A stretch of DNA of 45,284 nt from Deltaproteobacteria bacterium (GTDB lineage: Bacteria > Desulfobacterota > Desulfobulbia > Desulfobulbales > Desulfocapsaceae), in assembly GCA_026388715.1 (NCBI GenBank), contig JAPLJF010000017.1:1-45284 (forward strand), given 5' to 3'. Below, in pieces: positions 34,608 through 42,420 of this stretch. Made by a program: the position numbers and the translations under genes. Each line of letters begins with the position of its first letter. The stretch's first letter is position 1. The notes below the pieces were generated by a model. It was not told where the DNA came from. It ran no database searches and saw only the letters and a list, made by a program, of their open reading frames with translations.

Positions 34608-35933
34608 CTATTGGCCGCCCGACCTCTTGTCCCCTCTGATATCATCCTGAAACAGAGAAAGTCCCCGCTCCATGGCACAGAAATCGCCGCACATGGTGCA
34701 GGTGCCGCTGTTTTCCGGGGTGCGGCTGTTTCGCACCTCCAGCGCCTTTTCCGGAAACATCAGCAACGGGAAATGCTCCTTCCAGTTGGTATCACGCCGG
34801 CTGAGCGCCACCTTTTTCTCCTGTTCGCGACGGTCAGGATACTTGGCGATATCGCCGATCCTGGCGGCCAGTCTCGTGGCCCGCACCCCTTCCCGCACAT
34901 CCTCAACATTGGGCAGGGCCAGATGTTCGGCAGGCGTTATGTAACAGATGAGATCGGCGCCAAAGCGGGCCGAGCTGGCCGCGCCGATGGCGGCGGTGAT
35001 GTGATCATAGCCGGCCCCGGAATCAGCAGGCAGAGGCCCGAGCACGTAGTAAGGCGCGCCGCCGCTCATCCGTTTCTCGAGCATGATATTGCCTTCGATC
35101 TCATCGAGCGGCACATGGCCCGGCCCCTCCACCATCATCTGACAGCCCATGTCGCGGCCGATCTCGGCGAGCTCGCAGTTGATCACCATCTCCGCCATCT
35201 GGGCCCGGTCATGGCTGTCATGGATGGCCCCGGCCCGGATCCCGTTACCGAGAGAGAGCACCGCGTCATACTTTTTCATCAGGGTGCAGACCCGGTCAAA
35301 CTGCTCATAGAGGGGATTTTCCCGGTTATTGTACTCCATCCATGAGACCATGAAGGTACCGCCCTTGGAGACCAGGCCGCCATAGCGATAGCCCTGTTTG
35401 CGCAGCCGCTCGATGGAGAAACGGTTGATTCCGCAATGGATGGCCATAAACGAGATCCCGTCATCCAGCTGACGCTCAATCAGATCGAAGAGATACTCGG
35501 CATCCAGCTTGTTGGGATTGTGATATTTGCGGCTGGCCTCGGAAAAGGCCTGATAGAGCGGCACATTGCCCACCGGCAGGGTACAGGCGGCCAGGATCCG
35601 CTGTCGCACCAGGTTAAGATCGCCGCCGGTCGAGAGCTCCATTAGGGTGTCGGCCTGTTCCGCCTCGGCCATCTGGGCCTTGCGCACCTCCAGCTCAATA
35701 TCGGCGATATCGGAAGAGGTGCCGATAGAGGCATTGACCTTGGTCCGCAGGCCGCGGCCGATCCCGACCACCTTCTGCAAAGGCCGGTTGGGATGGATGG
35801 CAATGACGATATGGCCGACCGCCACCCGCTGACGGATGGTCTCGGGATCGAGGCCAAAGCCCTCGTCCATGGCTACTTTTTTCATCGCCTCGGTGATAAT
35901 GCCTTCGCGGGCCAGTTCAATCTGGGTCTTCAT
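34608..35933 (-). CDS. bzaF: ThiC-family radical SAM enzyme, probable 5-hydroxybenzimidazole synthase (BzaF)
   Basis: The 441-residue protein is clearly of the ThiC/BzaF family: MKTQIELAREGIITEAM start, IGRGLRTKVNASIGTSSD, VGNVPLYQAF, FMAIHCGINRFSIERL, LSLGNGIRAGAIHD, EGPGHVPLDEIEGNI, LICYITPAEHLALPN and the C-terminal cluster motif CTMCGDFC (Cys-x2-Cys-x3-Cys) that holds the 4Fe-4S cluster. ThiC makes the thiamine pyrimidine; BzaF turns the same substrate, aminoimidazole ribotide, into 5-hydroxybenzimidazole, a cobamide lower ligand. I favour BzaF because a cobalamin riboswitch plus terminator (36240..35971), not a TPP riboswitch, controls it and no thiamine genes are adjacent. Residue-level separation from short ThiC needs a phylogeny. 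Start ATG 35933 follows AAGGAAGAG. Confidence 0.8.
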   Translation of the reverse strand: MKTQIELAREGIITEAMKKVAMDEGFGLDPETIRQRVAVGHIVIAIHPNRPLQKVVGIGRGLRTKVNASIGTSSDIADIELEVRKAQMAEAEQADTLMELSTGGDLNLVRQRILAACTLPVGNVPLYQAFSEASRKYHNPNKLDAEYLFDLIERQLDDGISFMAIHCGINRFSIERLRKQGYRYGGLVSKGGTFMVSWMEYNNRENPLYEQFDRVCTLMKKYDAVLSLGNGIRAGAIHDSHDRAQMAEMVINCELAEIGRDMGCQMMVEGPGHVPLDEIEGNIMLEKRMSGGAPYYVLGPLPADSGAGYDHITAAIGAASSARFGADLICYITPAEHLALPNVEDVREGVRATRLAARIGDIAKYPDRREQEKKVALSRRDTNWKEHFPLLMFPEKALEVRNSRTPENSGTCTMCGDFCAMERGLSLFQDDIRGDKRSGGQ

Positions 35934-35970
35934 GTTCACTCTTCCTTTTTTGCGTTTTCCGTCTGGGCAT

Positions 35971-36025
35971 AAAAAAAGTCCGTACCGCAACCCGGAAGAT
36001 CAACTCCCAGGTGCAATACGGACTT
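35971..36025 (-). terminator. Intrinsic terminator, expression platform of the cobalamin riboswitch
   Basis: On the minus strand AAGTCCGTATTGCA pairs with TGCGGTACGGACTT (G-U pairs included), then TTTTTTT: a textbook rho-independent terminator. It sits 20 nt after the riboswitch and about 40 nt before the bzaF start, so B12 binding is expected to terminate transcription. Confidence 0.85.
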
Positions 36026-36045
36026 CTACGGACAAGAATTCCTCT

Positions 36046-36240
36046 ATTCTTCCGGCAGGTCTTCTGACTCACGGATCAGCCTCAGACCACGCCTTCCCAC
36101 CCATCATCCGGGATTTCCGAAATGACAGACAGTGACATCATGCAGTCCTTGTCCCCGCTTACAGCGTTGGCCCAACGTTACGGTCTTGCACCGTATTCCC
36201 TTTTCACCGCCCTGAAGATCAGGGCGACACCGGAAGAATT
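36046..36240 (-). promoter_or_regulatory. Cobalamin riboswitch (B12 element)
   Basis: Read 36240 to 36046 on the minus strand, the conserved core is present in order: closing stem ATTCTTCCGG, GGGAATACGGTGCAAG, CGCTGTAAGCGGGG, GTCACTG, GGGAAGGCG and the diagnostic 3' end GAGTCAGAAGACCTGCC, closed by CCGGAAGAAT. These match the B12-box consensus. It is followed by an intrinsic terminator and then the ThiC-family gene, so it should repress that gene when cobalamin is plentiful. Confidence 0.95.
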
Positions 36241-36379
36241 CTTTTAACAATCAATGAGCAGCACCTTAGCCAATAACAGGAAAAATGTAAAGATCGGCCA
36301 AGGCCCATCAACACCATCCGCGGGACGTTTTTTATTCAAATGCCAGTGCATCAACCCGGTACCGGGAAAACACCCATTA

Positions 36380-37180
36380 TTACTGTTTTTTGTTGATTAT
36401 CGCCGGCAAGTATAAAAGCCATGGTTTACCAAACATAGCCGTACAGTTGATATTATTATTCATGGTCACCGAACCGTCAAGACAATCGGCATCTCCGCTC
36501 CAACCGGTAAAGGTGGAGCCTGCATCGGCATGAGCGATAAGGGTAACAGTTGCGCCCGTTGTGTAACTCATGCAATACGCGCCAGGACCACATGATGTGC
36601 CTGAGGGATTGCTGCTGCTGGATACCGTGCCCGTGCCCGATCCGCTTTTGGAAAGAACCAAAAAGCTTGGAGTCCATGAGAGTCCGCCACGCACACAACG
36701 AACATAGGATGGCTCATTATCCTTACCGGTCACATCGCTAACGCCACTGGCAAAGAGGACAGCCCACGCGCCACCCAGACCTTTCGTGGAAGTGGTAGCC
36801 GACCAATAATCGCTGTTTGTACATTTAATAAAGGCCGGATCGATGGCTGGAACAGTTCTGCTATAATCAACAATAGATTTGAGTTCGCGGATATTGGGCA
36901 GCCGCCAGTCGGATTTGCCATCAAGAGCTGAAGCTTCACAATAGGCAAGGGCATTTATCCAGGTGCGTATTGTACCATCATCGGTCCGCTGCCACTCAAG
37001 ACCAGTGGCCGTATCAATCACCGTATTGGTGCTGGTGGTATAGGGGCCAATGGCATGGGCAGCAACAGGCAGATAGAGCGTAAAGAGACAACCCCCAAGG
37101 GTGCTTGCCATGATGTGCCGGATTCCGCTTTTTGGTTTGGGGCGCCAGAGGTGCCATATATTGTTTCTATTCTGTTTCAT
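36380..37180 (-). CDS. Secreted DUF1566-domain protein with a bacterial repeat module
   Basis: The 266-residue protein has a signal peptide (TLGGCLFTLYLPVAAHA|IGPY), then DUF1566 (Lcl C-terminal-type): VIDTATGLEWQR, WINALAYCEA, SDWRLPNIRELKSIVDYSR, DYWSATTS and YVRCVRGG. These domains are common in secreted deltaproteobacterial proteins and have no firm function. The C-terminal about 90 residues resemble the InlB-type bacterial repeat (GTGTVSSSSNPSG, GATVTLIAHADAGSTFTGWSGDADC), with a short LYLPAIINKKQ tail. Start ATG 37180 follows GGAGGAAG. It is downstream of a second DUF1566 gene at 37530 on the same strand, separated by 349 bp holding a perfect hairpin. Confidence 0.82.
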   Translation of the reverse strand: MKQNRNNIWHLWRPKPKSGIRHIMASTLGGCLFTLYLPVAAHAIGPYTTSTNTVIDTATGLEWQRTDDGTIRTWINALAYCEASALDGKSDWRLPNIRELKSIVDYSRTVPAIDPAFIKCTNSDYWSATTSTKGLGGAWAVLFASGVSDVTGKDNEPSYVRCVRGGLSWTPSFLVLSKSGSGTGTVSSSSNPSGTSCGPGAYCMSYTTGATVTLIAHADAGSTFTGWSGDADCLDGSVTMNNNINCTAMFGKPWLLYLPAIINKKQ

Positions 37181-37319
37181 TTCTTTCTTCCTCCTGCAAA
37201 ACAATGATAATAGACAACGCATCGTGCGCCAGAGCTACCCTTTTTTGCCATACCTGCGAGTATCACCTCGCACATCTATTCAATCTAACCCCGGTAAACG
37301 GGAAGACAGCCGGGATAAG

Positions 37320-37370
37320 TACCTTACAGGATATTTTCTTACAAAAAACAAGAAAATATCCTGTAAGGTA
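37320..37370. repeat. 20-bp perfect inverted repeat between the two DUF1566 genes
   Basis: TACCTTACAGGATATTTTCT (37320-37339) and its exact reverse complement (37351-37370) flank an 11-nt AT-rich loop. The rest of the 37181-37529 gap has no gene I can support. As RNA the hairpin is very stable; as DNA it could be a terminal or recombination site. No U-run follows. Confidence 0.85.
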
Positions 37371-37529
37371 CTAAAAACCGCACACTTCCGATCCATTGCG
37401 CGACAAAAAAACATTCCGGCTGGCCCGATCTCCATACAGCATCACCGCATGACTGGTGGAGTCATCTTCCATGATGAAATGCCTGCAGTCGGACATCACC
37501 AGGAACAACAAAAACAAATCCCCAACTTT

Positions 37530-38168
37530 TCATGGTCCAACGCGAACACACCGAACATAACGAGCGCTCGCATCAGCAGTACTTTTTATATCGCCATTAT
37601 AATCGTCACCATCATCAAAAGTGATTGTCCAATTATATTGGACGCTGCCCCCCCAGCTGGTAGTCGTCCAGTAAAAGGCCGACTGACTGCTGAAAACGGG
37701 ATTAATCGCCGGAGAGACACGGCTATAATCAATAATGGACGCAAGTTCGAATTCAGACGGCAGTCGCCAACCCGTCTTGCCGGAAAGAGTAAGATTGGTG
37801 CAGTAGGCGTTGGCAGCCGTGTAGATACGGCGTACGCCGTCGTCAGACTGCATCCACATCAGGCGGGTATTGTTGTCGGTGACGATTTTACCATCCTCAT
37901 TAACCTGATAGGAAAGGGCCGGACCTTGATACTGGGCATCTTGACCATACAGAGACTGCCCGGCACCCGGACAGGATATCTCCACATTTTCGTCGTAACA
38001 CTTTTTCTGACCGGTATCCGGCAAGGGATTCCAGTCCGTCCCCACACCCGCCAACCCCACACCCGGCGCCACCAGAAGGACAACCCCAAACAAGACGCCC
38101 CTCATCCGTCGCATACTGCAACCGTTATCAGCCTTGATTTTTTGCTTTTTCCAATCTGTTTGTTTCAT
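37530..38168 (-). CDS. Secreted DUF1566-domain protein
   Basis: The 212-residue protein has an N-terminal signal region (MRGVLFGVVLLVAPGVGLA) and a DUF1566 domain: IVTDNNTRLMWMQSDDG, AANAYCTNL, TGWRLPSEFELASIIDYSR, SAFYWTTTS and ARYVRCVR at the end. A short cysteine-bearing stretch (KKCYDENVEISCPG) follows the signal. It is a shorter relative of the protein at 36380, without the repeat module. The start ATG (38168) has GGGAGG upstream. The pair may be a tandem duplication. Function is unknown; the conserved WRLP-S/N-x-x-E-L block is the family hallmark. Confidence 0.82.
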   Translation of the reverse strand: MKQTDWKKQKIKADNGCSMRRMRGVLFGVVLLVAPGVGLAGVGTDWNPLPDTGQKKCYDENVEISCPGAGQSLYGQDAQYQGPALSYQVNEDGKIVTDNNTRLMWMQSDDGVRRIYTAANAYCTNLTLSGKTGWRLPSEFELASIIDYSRVSPAINPVFSSQSAFYWTTTSWGGSVQYNWTITFDDGDDYNGDIKSTADASARYVRCVRVGP

Positions 38169-38253
38169 TTCTGCCTCCCTCTCCGAGATGATGGATAATA
38201 TTTAATTCTAATCATATCCTCAAAACCATGTCAACTGAACACAAGGAAAAAAA

Positions 38254-38265
38254 GAGCAGGTCTTG
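38254..38265. repeat. Dispersed repeat GAGCAGGTCTTG, copy 4 (degenerate)
   Basis: One-base variant of the GGGGCAGGTCTTG core found near 99, 7501 and 11912. It lies in the 271-bp gap between the DUF1566 gene and uvrC. Confidence 0.45.
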
Positions 38266-38439
38266 AAAAATCACATCTTACTGTTTATTCTCCTGCTAGC
38301 ATGACCTGATAAGACCATTACGCGATTAAAATTTCCCGGTGCCATCTACTACTTCATAAACAGGGCAAGAGTAAGACAGCCCCTCTTGAAGACGATGCCC
38401 TGACTCCTTTTCGAATCATCCTGAAAACAGACGGACACT

Positions 38440-40266
38440 ATGCTTCCCCCTGACCTTCTCATCTCTGCCCCCCATTCTCCGGGGGTTTACCTGATGCTTG
38501 ATAAAAAATCAGTCGTCCTCTATGTCGGCAAGGCCAAGGATCTGCGCAAGCGGCTGGCCTCCTACGCCCGAACTGCCGAATCAACACAGGGCAAGACGGC
38601 AGTCATGCTCTCCCATGTCCACAAGGTGGATACCCTGCTCACCCGCACCGAAAAAGAGGCACTCATCCTTGAGGCCTCTTTGATCAAAAAACATCGCCCC
38701 CGATACAATATCATCCTCCGCGATGACAAAAATTATCCCCTGCTCAAGGTCACGATTCAGGAAGAGTGGCCGCGGGTGCTGATGACCAGAAGGCGAAAAA
38801 AGGACGGCGCCCGCTATTTTGGCCCCTACTCCTCCCCTTCGGCCATGTGGGCGACCCTCAGACTGCTCGCTTCCCTCTTTTCCTTGCGCCGTTGTAAAGG
38901 TGCTCAGCTCCGGACGCGGACCCGTCCCTGTCTCAACGGCCAGATGAACAACTGCCTGGCCCCCTGCATGGGTCTGACCAACAAGGCAGAGTATCAGGAG
39001 ATGGTAGCCAAAATTATCATGATCCTGGAGGGCCACAATCGTGATCTGATCACCACCCTGAATAAGCAGATGGCCGGCGCCGCAGATGACCTGGAGTTTG
39101 AGCGGGCCGCCCTCCTCCGCGACCAGATCCAGGCCCTGTCCCGTACCCTGGAAAAACAGGTGATTGTGGCCACCCATTCCCGGGACCAAGACATCTTCGG
39201 CCTGGCCAGGAAAGATACCTCCCTGGCCATTGTCATCCTTCTGGTCAGAAACGGCACGATCAGCGGCAGCCGCACGTTCTTCCTCCCTGACCCCATGGGC
39301 GATGACGCCAATATCCTGTCCCAGGTTCTGAACCAGTATTACGATCAGGGCGACAATCTGCCACAGGAGATCCTCTTACCCCTGGAACCCGAGGATAAAG
39401 AACTCCTGAGCGAACGACTGAGCGACCTGCGGGGTGAAACCGTCCATCTCCAGATCCCGCAACGCGGTGACCGCCTGCAGCTCATCGCCATGGCCAATGC
39501 CAATGCTGAGCAACTTTTTGCCGAACGGGACCACAAAGAACAATCCTGGCAGGCGCTCGCGGACTCTATGGTCAAAAGCCTGCACCTGAGCCGACCCCCT
39601 GACACCATTGAATGTCTGGATATCTCCAATATATCCGGCCGGCAGGCAGTTGGTTCCCTGGTCTGTTTTGAGCGGGGGGAGGCGGCCAGCCATAAATTCC
39701 GGCATTACAAGATCCGTACCGTTGATGGCCCCGATGATTACGCGATGATGGCCGAGGTGCTGGAGCGCAGGCTGAAACGTGGGCTTGCGGAAAACGACCT
39801 GCCTGATCTCCTGATGGTGGATGGCGGACGCGGCCAGTTAGGAATAGCCCTGCGCGTGGCCCGTGAAATGGGGATGAGCGATGTCCAGGAGCTCGACTGG
39901 CTGGGCATTGCCAAGGAAAAAGAGGAAGAAGGGGAAAAGCTGTACAAACCGGGCCGCAAAAACCCCATTATCCTGCCGGCCCATAACCCGGTGCTGCTGT
40001 ACCTCATGCGGATACGGGACGAATCGCACCGCTACGGAGTGACCTTTCATCGCAAGCTGCGCAACAAATCCACCCTGGCCTCAGAACTTGACGCCATCAG
40101 CGGCATTGGTACTAAGAAAAAACAGATGCTACTCAAGACCATAGGCAGCCTGACCCAAATCAAACAAGCCTCCGAGGAAATGCTGACCAGCGTGCCGGGA
40201 ATCGGCCCTGAACTGGCGCGGGAAATCCGCCACCATTTTCATCCATCAGAACAGCCGGAGACGTAA
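38440..40266 (+). CDS. uvrC: Excinuclease ABC subunit C
   Basis: UvrC makes both incisions around bulky DNA lesions in nucleotide excision repair. The 608-residue protein shows the GIY-YIG nuclease domain (PGVYLMLDKKSVVLYVGKAKDL), the cysteines RRC...RPC...NNCLAPC that bind the Fe-S cluster in characterised UvrC, a UVR/UvrB-interaction segment (DDLEFERAALLRDQIQAL), the RNase H-like second nuclease (ECLDISNISGRQAVGSLVCF, LLMVDGGRGQLGIA) and two C-terminal helix-hairpin-helix motifs (ISGIGTKKKQMLLKTIGS, VPGIGPELAREI). Length is standard. The BFD-like gene begins 6 nt after its stop. Confidence 0.98.
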   Translation: MLPPDLLISAPHSPGVYLMLDKKSVVLYVGKAKDLRKRLASYARTAESTQGKTAVMLSHVHKVDTLLTRTEKEALILEASLIKKHRPRYNIILRDDKNYPLLKVTIQEEWPRVLMTRRRKKDGARYFGPYSSPSAMWATLRLLASLFSLRRCKGAQLRTRTRPCLNGQMNNCLAPCMGLTNKAEYQEMVAKIIMILEGHNRDLITTLNKQMAGAADDLEFERAALLRDQIQALSRTLEKQVIVATHSRDQDIFGLARKDTSLAIVILLVRNGTISGSRTFFLPDPMGDDANILSQVLNQYYDQGDNLPQEILLPLEPEDKELLSERLSDLRGETVHLQIPQRGDRLQLIAMANANAEQLFAERDHKEQSWQALADSMVKSLHLSRPPDTIECLDISNISGRQAVGSLVCFERGEAASHKFRHYKIRTVDGPDDYAMMAEVLERRLKRGLAENDLPDLLMVDGGRGQLGIALRVAREMGMSDVQELDWLGIAKEKEEEGEKLYKPGRKNPIILPAHNPVLLYLMRIRDESHRYGVTFHRKLRNKSTLASELDAISGIGTKKKQMLLKTIGSLTQIKQASEEMLTSVPGIGPELAREIRHHFHPSEQPET

Positions 40267-40272
40267 CTGGAG

Positions 40273-40482
40273 ATGGCCACCGAAGAAGAAATCCTCGCCC
40301 GGCTAAAACCCGGCTGCATCTGCAAGGGAATCAAACTGCGCCTGATTATCCAGGCCATTGAAAACGGGGCCACCAGCTTTGAACAGATTGCCCGGATCAC
40401 CGACATCGGCAGCGGTTCCTGCGGATCAAAACGCTGTGGCCGGAAGGTGGCGGAGCTGTTGAAAGAGAGGGGTGATGTTTAA
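40273..40482 (+). CDS. BFD-like [2Fe-2S]-binding protein
   Basis: The 69-residue protein has the BFD (bacterioferritin-associated ferredoxin) fold pattern: Cys-x-Cys near the N-terminus (GCICKGI), a helix, then GSCGSKRCGRKV, giving four cysteines for a 2Fe-2S cluster. In E. coli, Bfd reduces bacterioferritin to release iron, but stand-alone BFD-like domains also serve other redox partners. It starts 6 nt after uvrC and is likely co-transcribed with it, with no obvious functional link. No bacterioferritin gene is nearby. Confidence 0.8.
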   Translation: MATEEEILARLKPGCICKGIKLRLIIQAIENGATSFEQIARITDIGSGSCGSKRCGRKVAELLKERGDV

Positions 40483-40579
40483 CTTTTAGACAGTGTTGTC
40501 CGATTAAAATATTGCATTACTGTTCTGAAAATCCCCTCCCGTCAGGTAAGCGCAGACTCCGAGTCCGGACATTACTGGA

Positions 40580-40609
40580 TTGACAAACAAAACATCCCTG
40601 TGGTACAAA
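40580..40609 (+). promoter_or_regulatory. Promoter for tRNA-Leu
   Basis: TTGACA (40580-40585) with an 18-bp spacer and TACAAA (40604-40609) predicts a start about 10 nt before the tRNA at 40619. Confidence 0.55.
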
Positions 40610-40618
40610 CAACCGCAT

Positions 40619-40706
40619 GCCTGGATGGTGGAACTGGTAGACACCCGAGACTTAAAATCTCGTGGGCCTTGCGCCCGTGCGGGTTCGACTCCCGCTCTAG
40701 GCACCA
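40619..40706 (+). tRNA. tRNA-Leu (UAA anticodon)
   Basis: The 88-nt sequence folds as a class II tRNA: acceptor GCCTGGA/TCTAGGC (one G-U pair), anticodon stem CCGAGA with loop CTTAAAA (anticodon TAA), a long variable arm (GGGCCTTGCGCCC), T arm GGGTTCGACTCCC, and an encoded CCA end (40704-40706). Confidence 0.97.
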
Positions 40707-40712
40707 CAAATT

Positions 40713-40752
40713 AAGCCCGAATCACCATAAAAATGGATGATTCGGGCTTTTT
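40713..40752 (+). terminator. Intrinsic terminator after tRNA-Leu
   Basis: AAGCCCGAATCA (40713-40724) pairs with TGATTCGGGCTT (40738-40749), followed by further T residues. Its position also suits the convergent MarC-family gene. Confidence 0.85.
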
Positions 40753-40759
40753 GCATCTT

Positions 40760-41389
40760 TCAGGCAAGTACGGGAAATAACCCTTTTATACCGTTGGCTA
40801 TAAATTCAATGGCAATGGCGGCCAGGATCAAACCCATGACCCGGGAGAAGATATTGATACCCGTCTGGCTGGTATGTTTGGAAATCCACGGGATAGAAAG
40901 GAAGGCGAGCCACAGAGTCAGAACCAGCAGCAATATCTCCAGACCCATAAACAGATAGTGAAGCGGGGCATGGCTTTTCTGGGTGTAGAGGATGACCGTG
41001 CTGATGGCCCCGGGGCCGGCGAGCAGAGGCATGGAAATAGGCACAACCGCCACCGATTCCCGGCTGTCGCGGATGGCCTCTTCCTTACTGAAGGTGATCG
41101 GACTCTGCCGGGCATGGAGCATGGAGATGGCCATGAGCAGGAGCAGGATGCCACCGGCAACCCGAAACGAGCTGATGCTGATACCAAAAAAACGAAGCAG
41201 AAGCTCACCCGTCAACAATGCGGTCACCAAAATCACCAGGACAGAGATCACCGTAACCTTCGTGGTCCGTATGAATTCTTCCTCAGAGGCATCGGCCGTC
41301 AGGGCAATGACAATGGGAATTGCCCCGATGGGATTGACAATTGCCAGCAAGGCAATAAATATCTTGGTGTATTCCGTAAAATCGAGCAT
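40760..41389 (-). CDS. MarC-family integral membrane protein
   Basis: The 209-residue protein has about six hydrophobic membrane segments and the family signatures KIFIALLAIVNPIGAIPI near the N-terminus, RVAGGILLLLMAISML and PISMPLLAGPGAISTVI. MarC/UPF0056 proteins are small inner-membrane proteins of unknown transport function, no longer thought to cause multiple antibiotic resistance. I chose ATG 41389, which GGGAGG precedes at about 9 nt; the frame's first ATG (41398) has that site directly against it. It lies downstream of purC on the same strand, with the tRNA terminator in between its end and tRNA-Leu. Confidence 0.93.
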   Translation of the reverse strand: MLDFTEYTKIFIALLAIVNPIGAIPIVIALTADASEEEFIRTTKVTVISVLVILVTALLTGELLLRFFGISISSFRVAGGILLLLMAISMLHARQSPITFSKEEAIRDSRESVAVVPISMPLLAGPGAISTVILYTQKSHAPLHYLFMGLEILLLVLTLWLAFLSIPWISKHTSQTGINIFSRVMGLILAAIAIEFIANGIKGLFPVLA

Positions 41390-41446
41390 GATCTTCATCC
41401 TCCCGCAGAATATCCCTGGAAAAAACCTTCCCTGACCTTTTGAAAT

Positions 41447-42340
41447 TTACCCCTCGGTCAGCCTGCGCAGGGCCTCTTCATAACGGGTTTTAGTCTTGGC
41501 AATGATCTCCGCCGGTAGTCTGGGCGGCGGCGGGGTCTTGTCCCAATCAAGAGACGAGAGATAATCGCGCAGGAACTGCTTGTCAAAACTTGCCTGGCTG
41601 CGGCCCGGCTGATATGTATCCACCGGCCAGAAACGGGAGGAGTCAGGGGTCAGCACTTCATCAATGAGGATCAACCGGTCGCCAAGGACACCAAGCTCAA
41701 ATTTGGTATCAGCAATGATAATCCCCTTTTTCCGGGCATACTCCGCGGCCCGGCTATACAGGTTAATGCTGATATCGGCGATCTCACGGGCCCGCTCCTT
41801 GCCGGTCATGCTCTCCATAGTGGCAAGCGAGATATTCTCGTCATGGGTACCGAGGGCCGCCTTGGTGGAGGGGGTAAACAGAGGCTGGGGAAACTGGTCG
41901 GATTCCCGCATCCCGGCAGGCAGGGCAAAACCGCAGACCGTTGGATTTTGCTGATATGCGCTCCAGAACGAACCGGAGAGATAGCCGCGGACAATGCACT
42001 CAATGGACAGGGGTTGGGTCTTGCGAACGAGCATGGAGCGGTCGCGCAACTGATCGGCATAGGGCCTGCACAGTGCCGGATACTCATCCACATCAGCGGT
42101 GATCAGGTGATTGTCAACAATATCGCCGAGCAGGTCAAACCAGAACAGGGAGATCTGGGTCAGGATTTGGCCTTTCCCCGGGACCGGGTCATCCATCACC
42201 ACATCATAGGCCGAGATCCGGTCGGTGGCCACCATGAGCAGCTTATCATCATGACCAGGAATGGCGTACATATCCCTGACCTTTCCCCGATGCACCAGGT
42301 TCAGTCCCGCAAAATCAGTGGTCACAATTGTCTGAGTCAT
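41447..42340 (-). CDS. purC: Phosphoribosylaminoimidazole-succinocarboxamide synthase
   Basis: PurC joins aspartate to CAIR in purine synthesis. The 297-residue protein shows LVHRGKVRDMYAI, MVATDRISAYDVVM, SIECIVRGYLSGSFWSAY, PLFTPSTKA, IIADTKFELGVLGDRLILIDEVLTPDSSRFW and the C-terminal SFDKQFLRDYL. Start ATG 42340 has AAGGAG upstream; the frame extends to 42379 without support. A terminator separates it from adk upstream. Note that the purine intermediate AIR, made one branch upstream, is also the substrate of ThiC and BzaF. Confidence 0.97.
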   Translation of the reverse strand: MTQTIVTTDFAGLNLVHRGKVRDMYAIPGHDDKLLMVATDRISAYDVVMDDPVPGKGQILTQISLFWFDLLGDIVDNHLITADVDEYPALCRPYADQLRDRSMLVRKTQPLSIECIVRGYLSGSFWSAYQQNPTVCGFALPAGMRESDQFPQPLFTPSTKAALGTHDENISLATMESMTGKERAREIADISINLYSRAAEYARKKGIIIADTKFELGVLGDRLILIDEVLTPDSSRFWPVDTYQPGRSQASFDKQFLRDYLSSLDWDKTPPPPRLPAEIIAKTKTRYEEALRRLTEG

Positions 42341-42364
42341 TTGCTCACAACTCCTTGCTGAGTT

Positions 42365-42402
42365 AAGAAAGGAGGCCAACCGGTCATACCCGGACAGCCT
42401 CC
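42365..42402 (-). terminator. Intrinsic terminator between adk and purC
   Basis: On the minus strand GGAGGC-TGT-CCGG-loop-CCGG-TTG-GCCTCC is followed by TTTCTT, a two-part stem with U-rich tail directly after the adk stop. It suggests adk is a separate transcript and purC needs its own promoter or read-through. Confidence 0.75.
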
Positions 42403-42420
42403 CTGAAAGAATCCTACAGA

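Noticed and set aside
36046..36240. Possible TPP riboswitch, expected for a thiC gene
   Set aside because: The conserved core is that of a cobalamin riboswitch (GAGTCAGAAGACCTGCC end); no TPP core is found.
40619..40706. tRNA-Leu as an integration (att) site
   Set aside because: The flanking genes are ordinary housekeeping genes, and I see no integrase nor a repeated tRNA 3' end.
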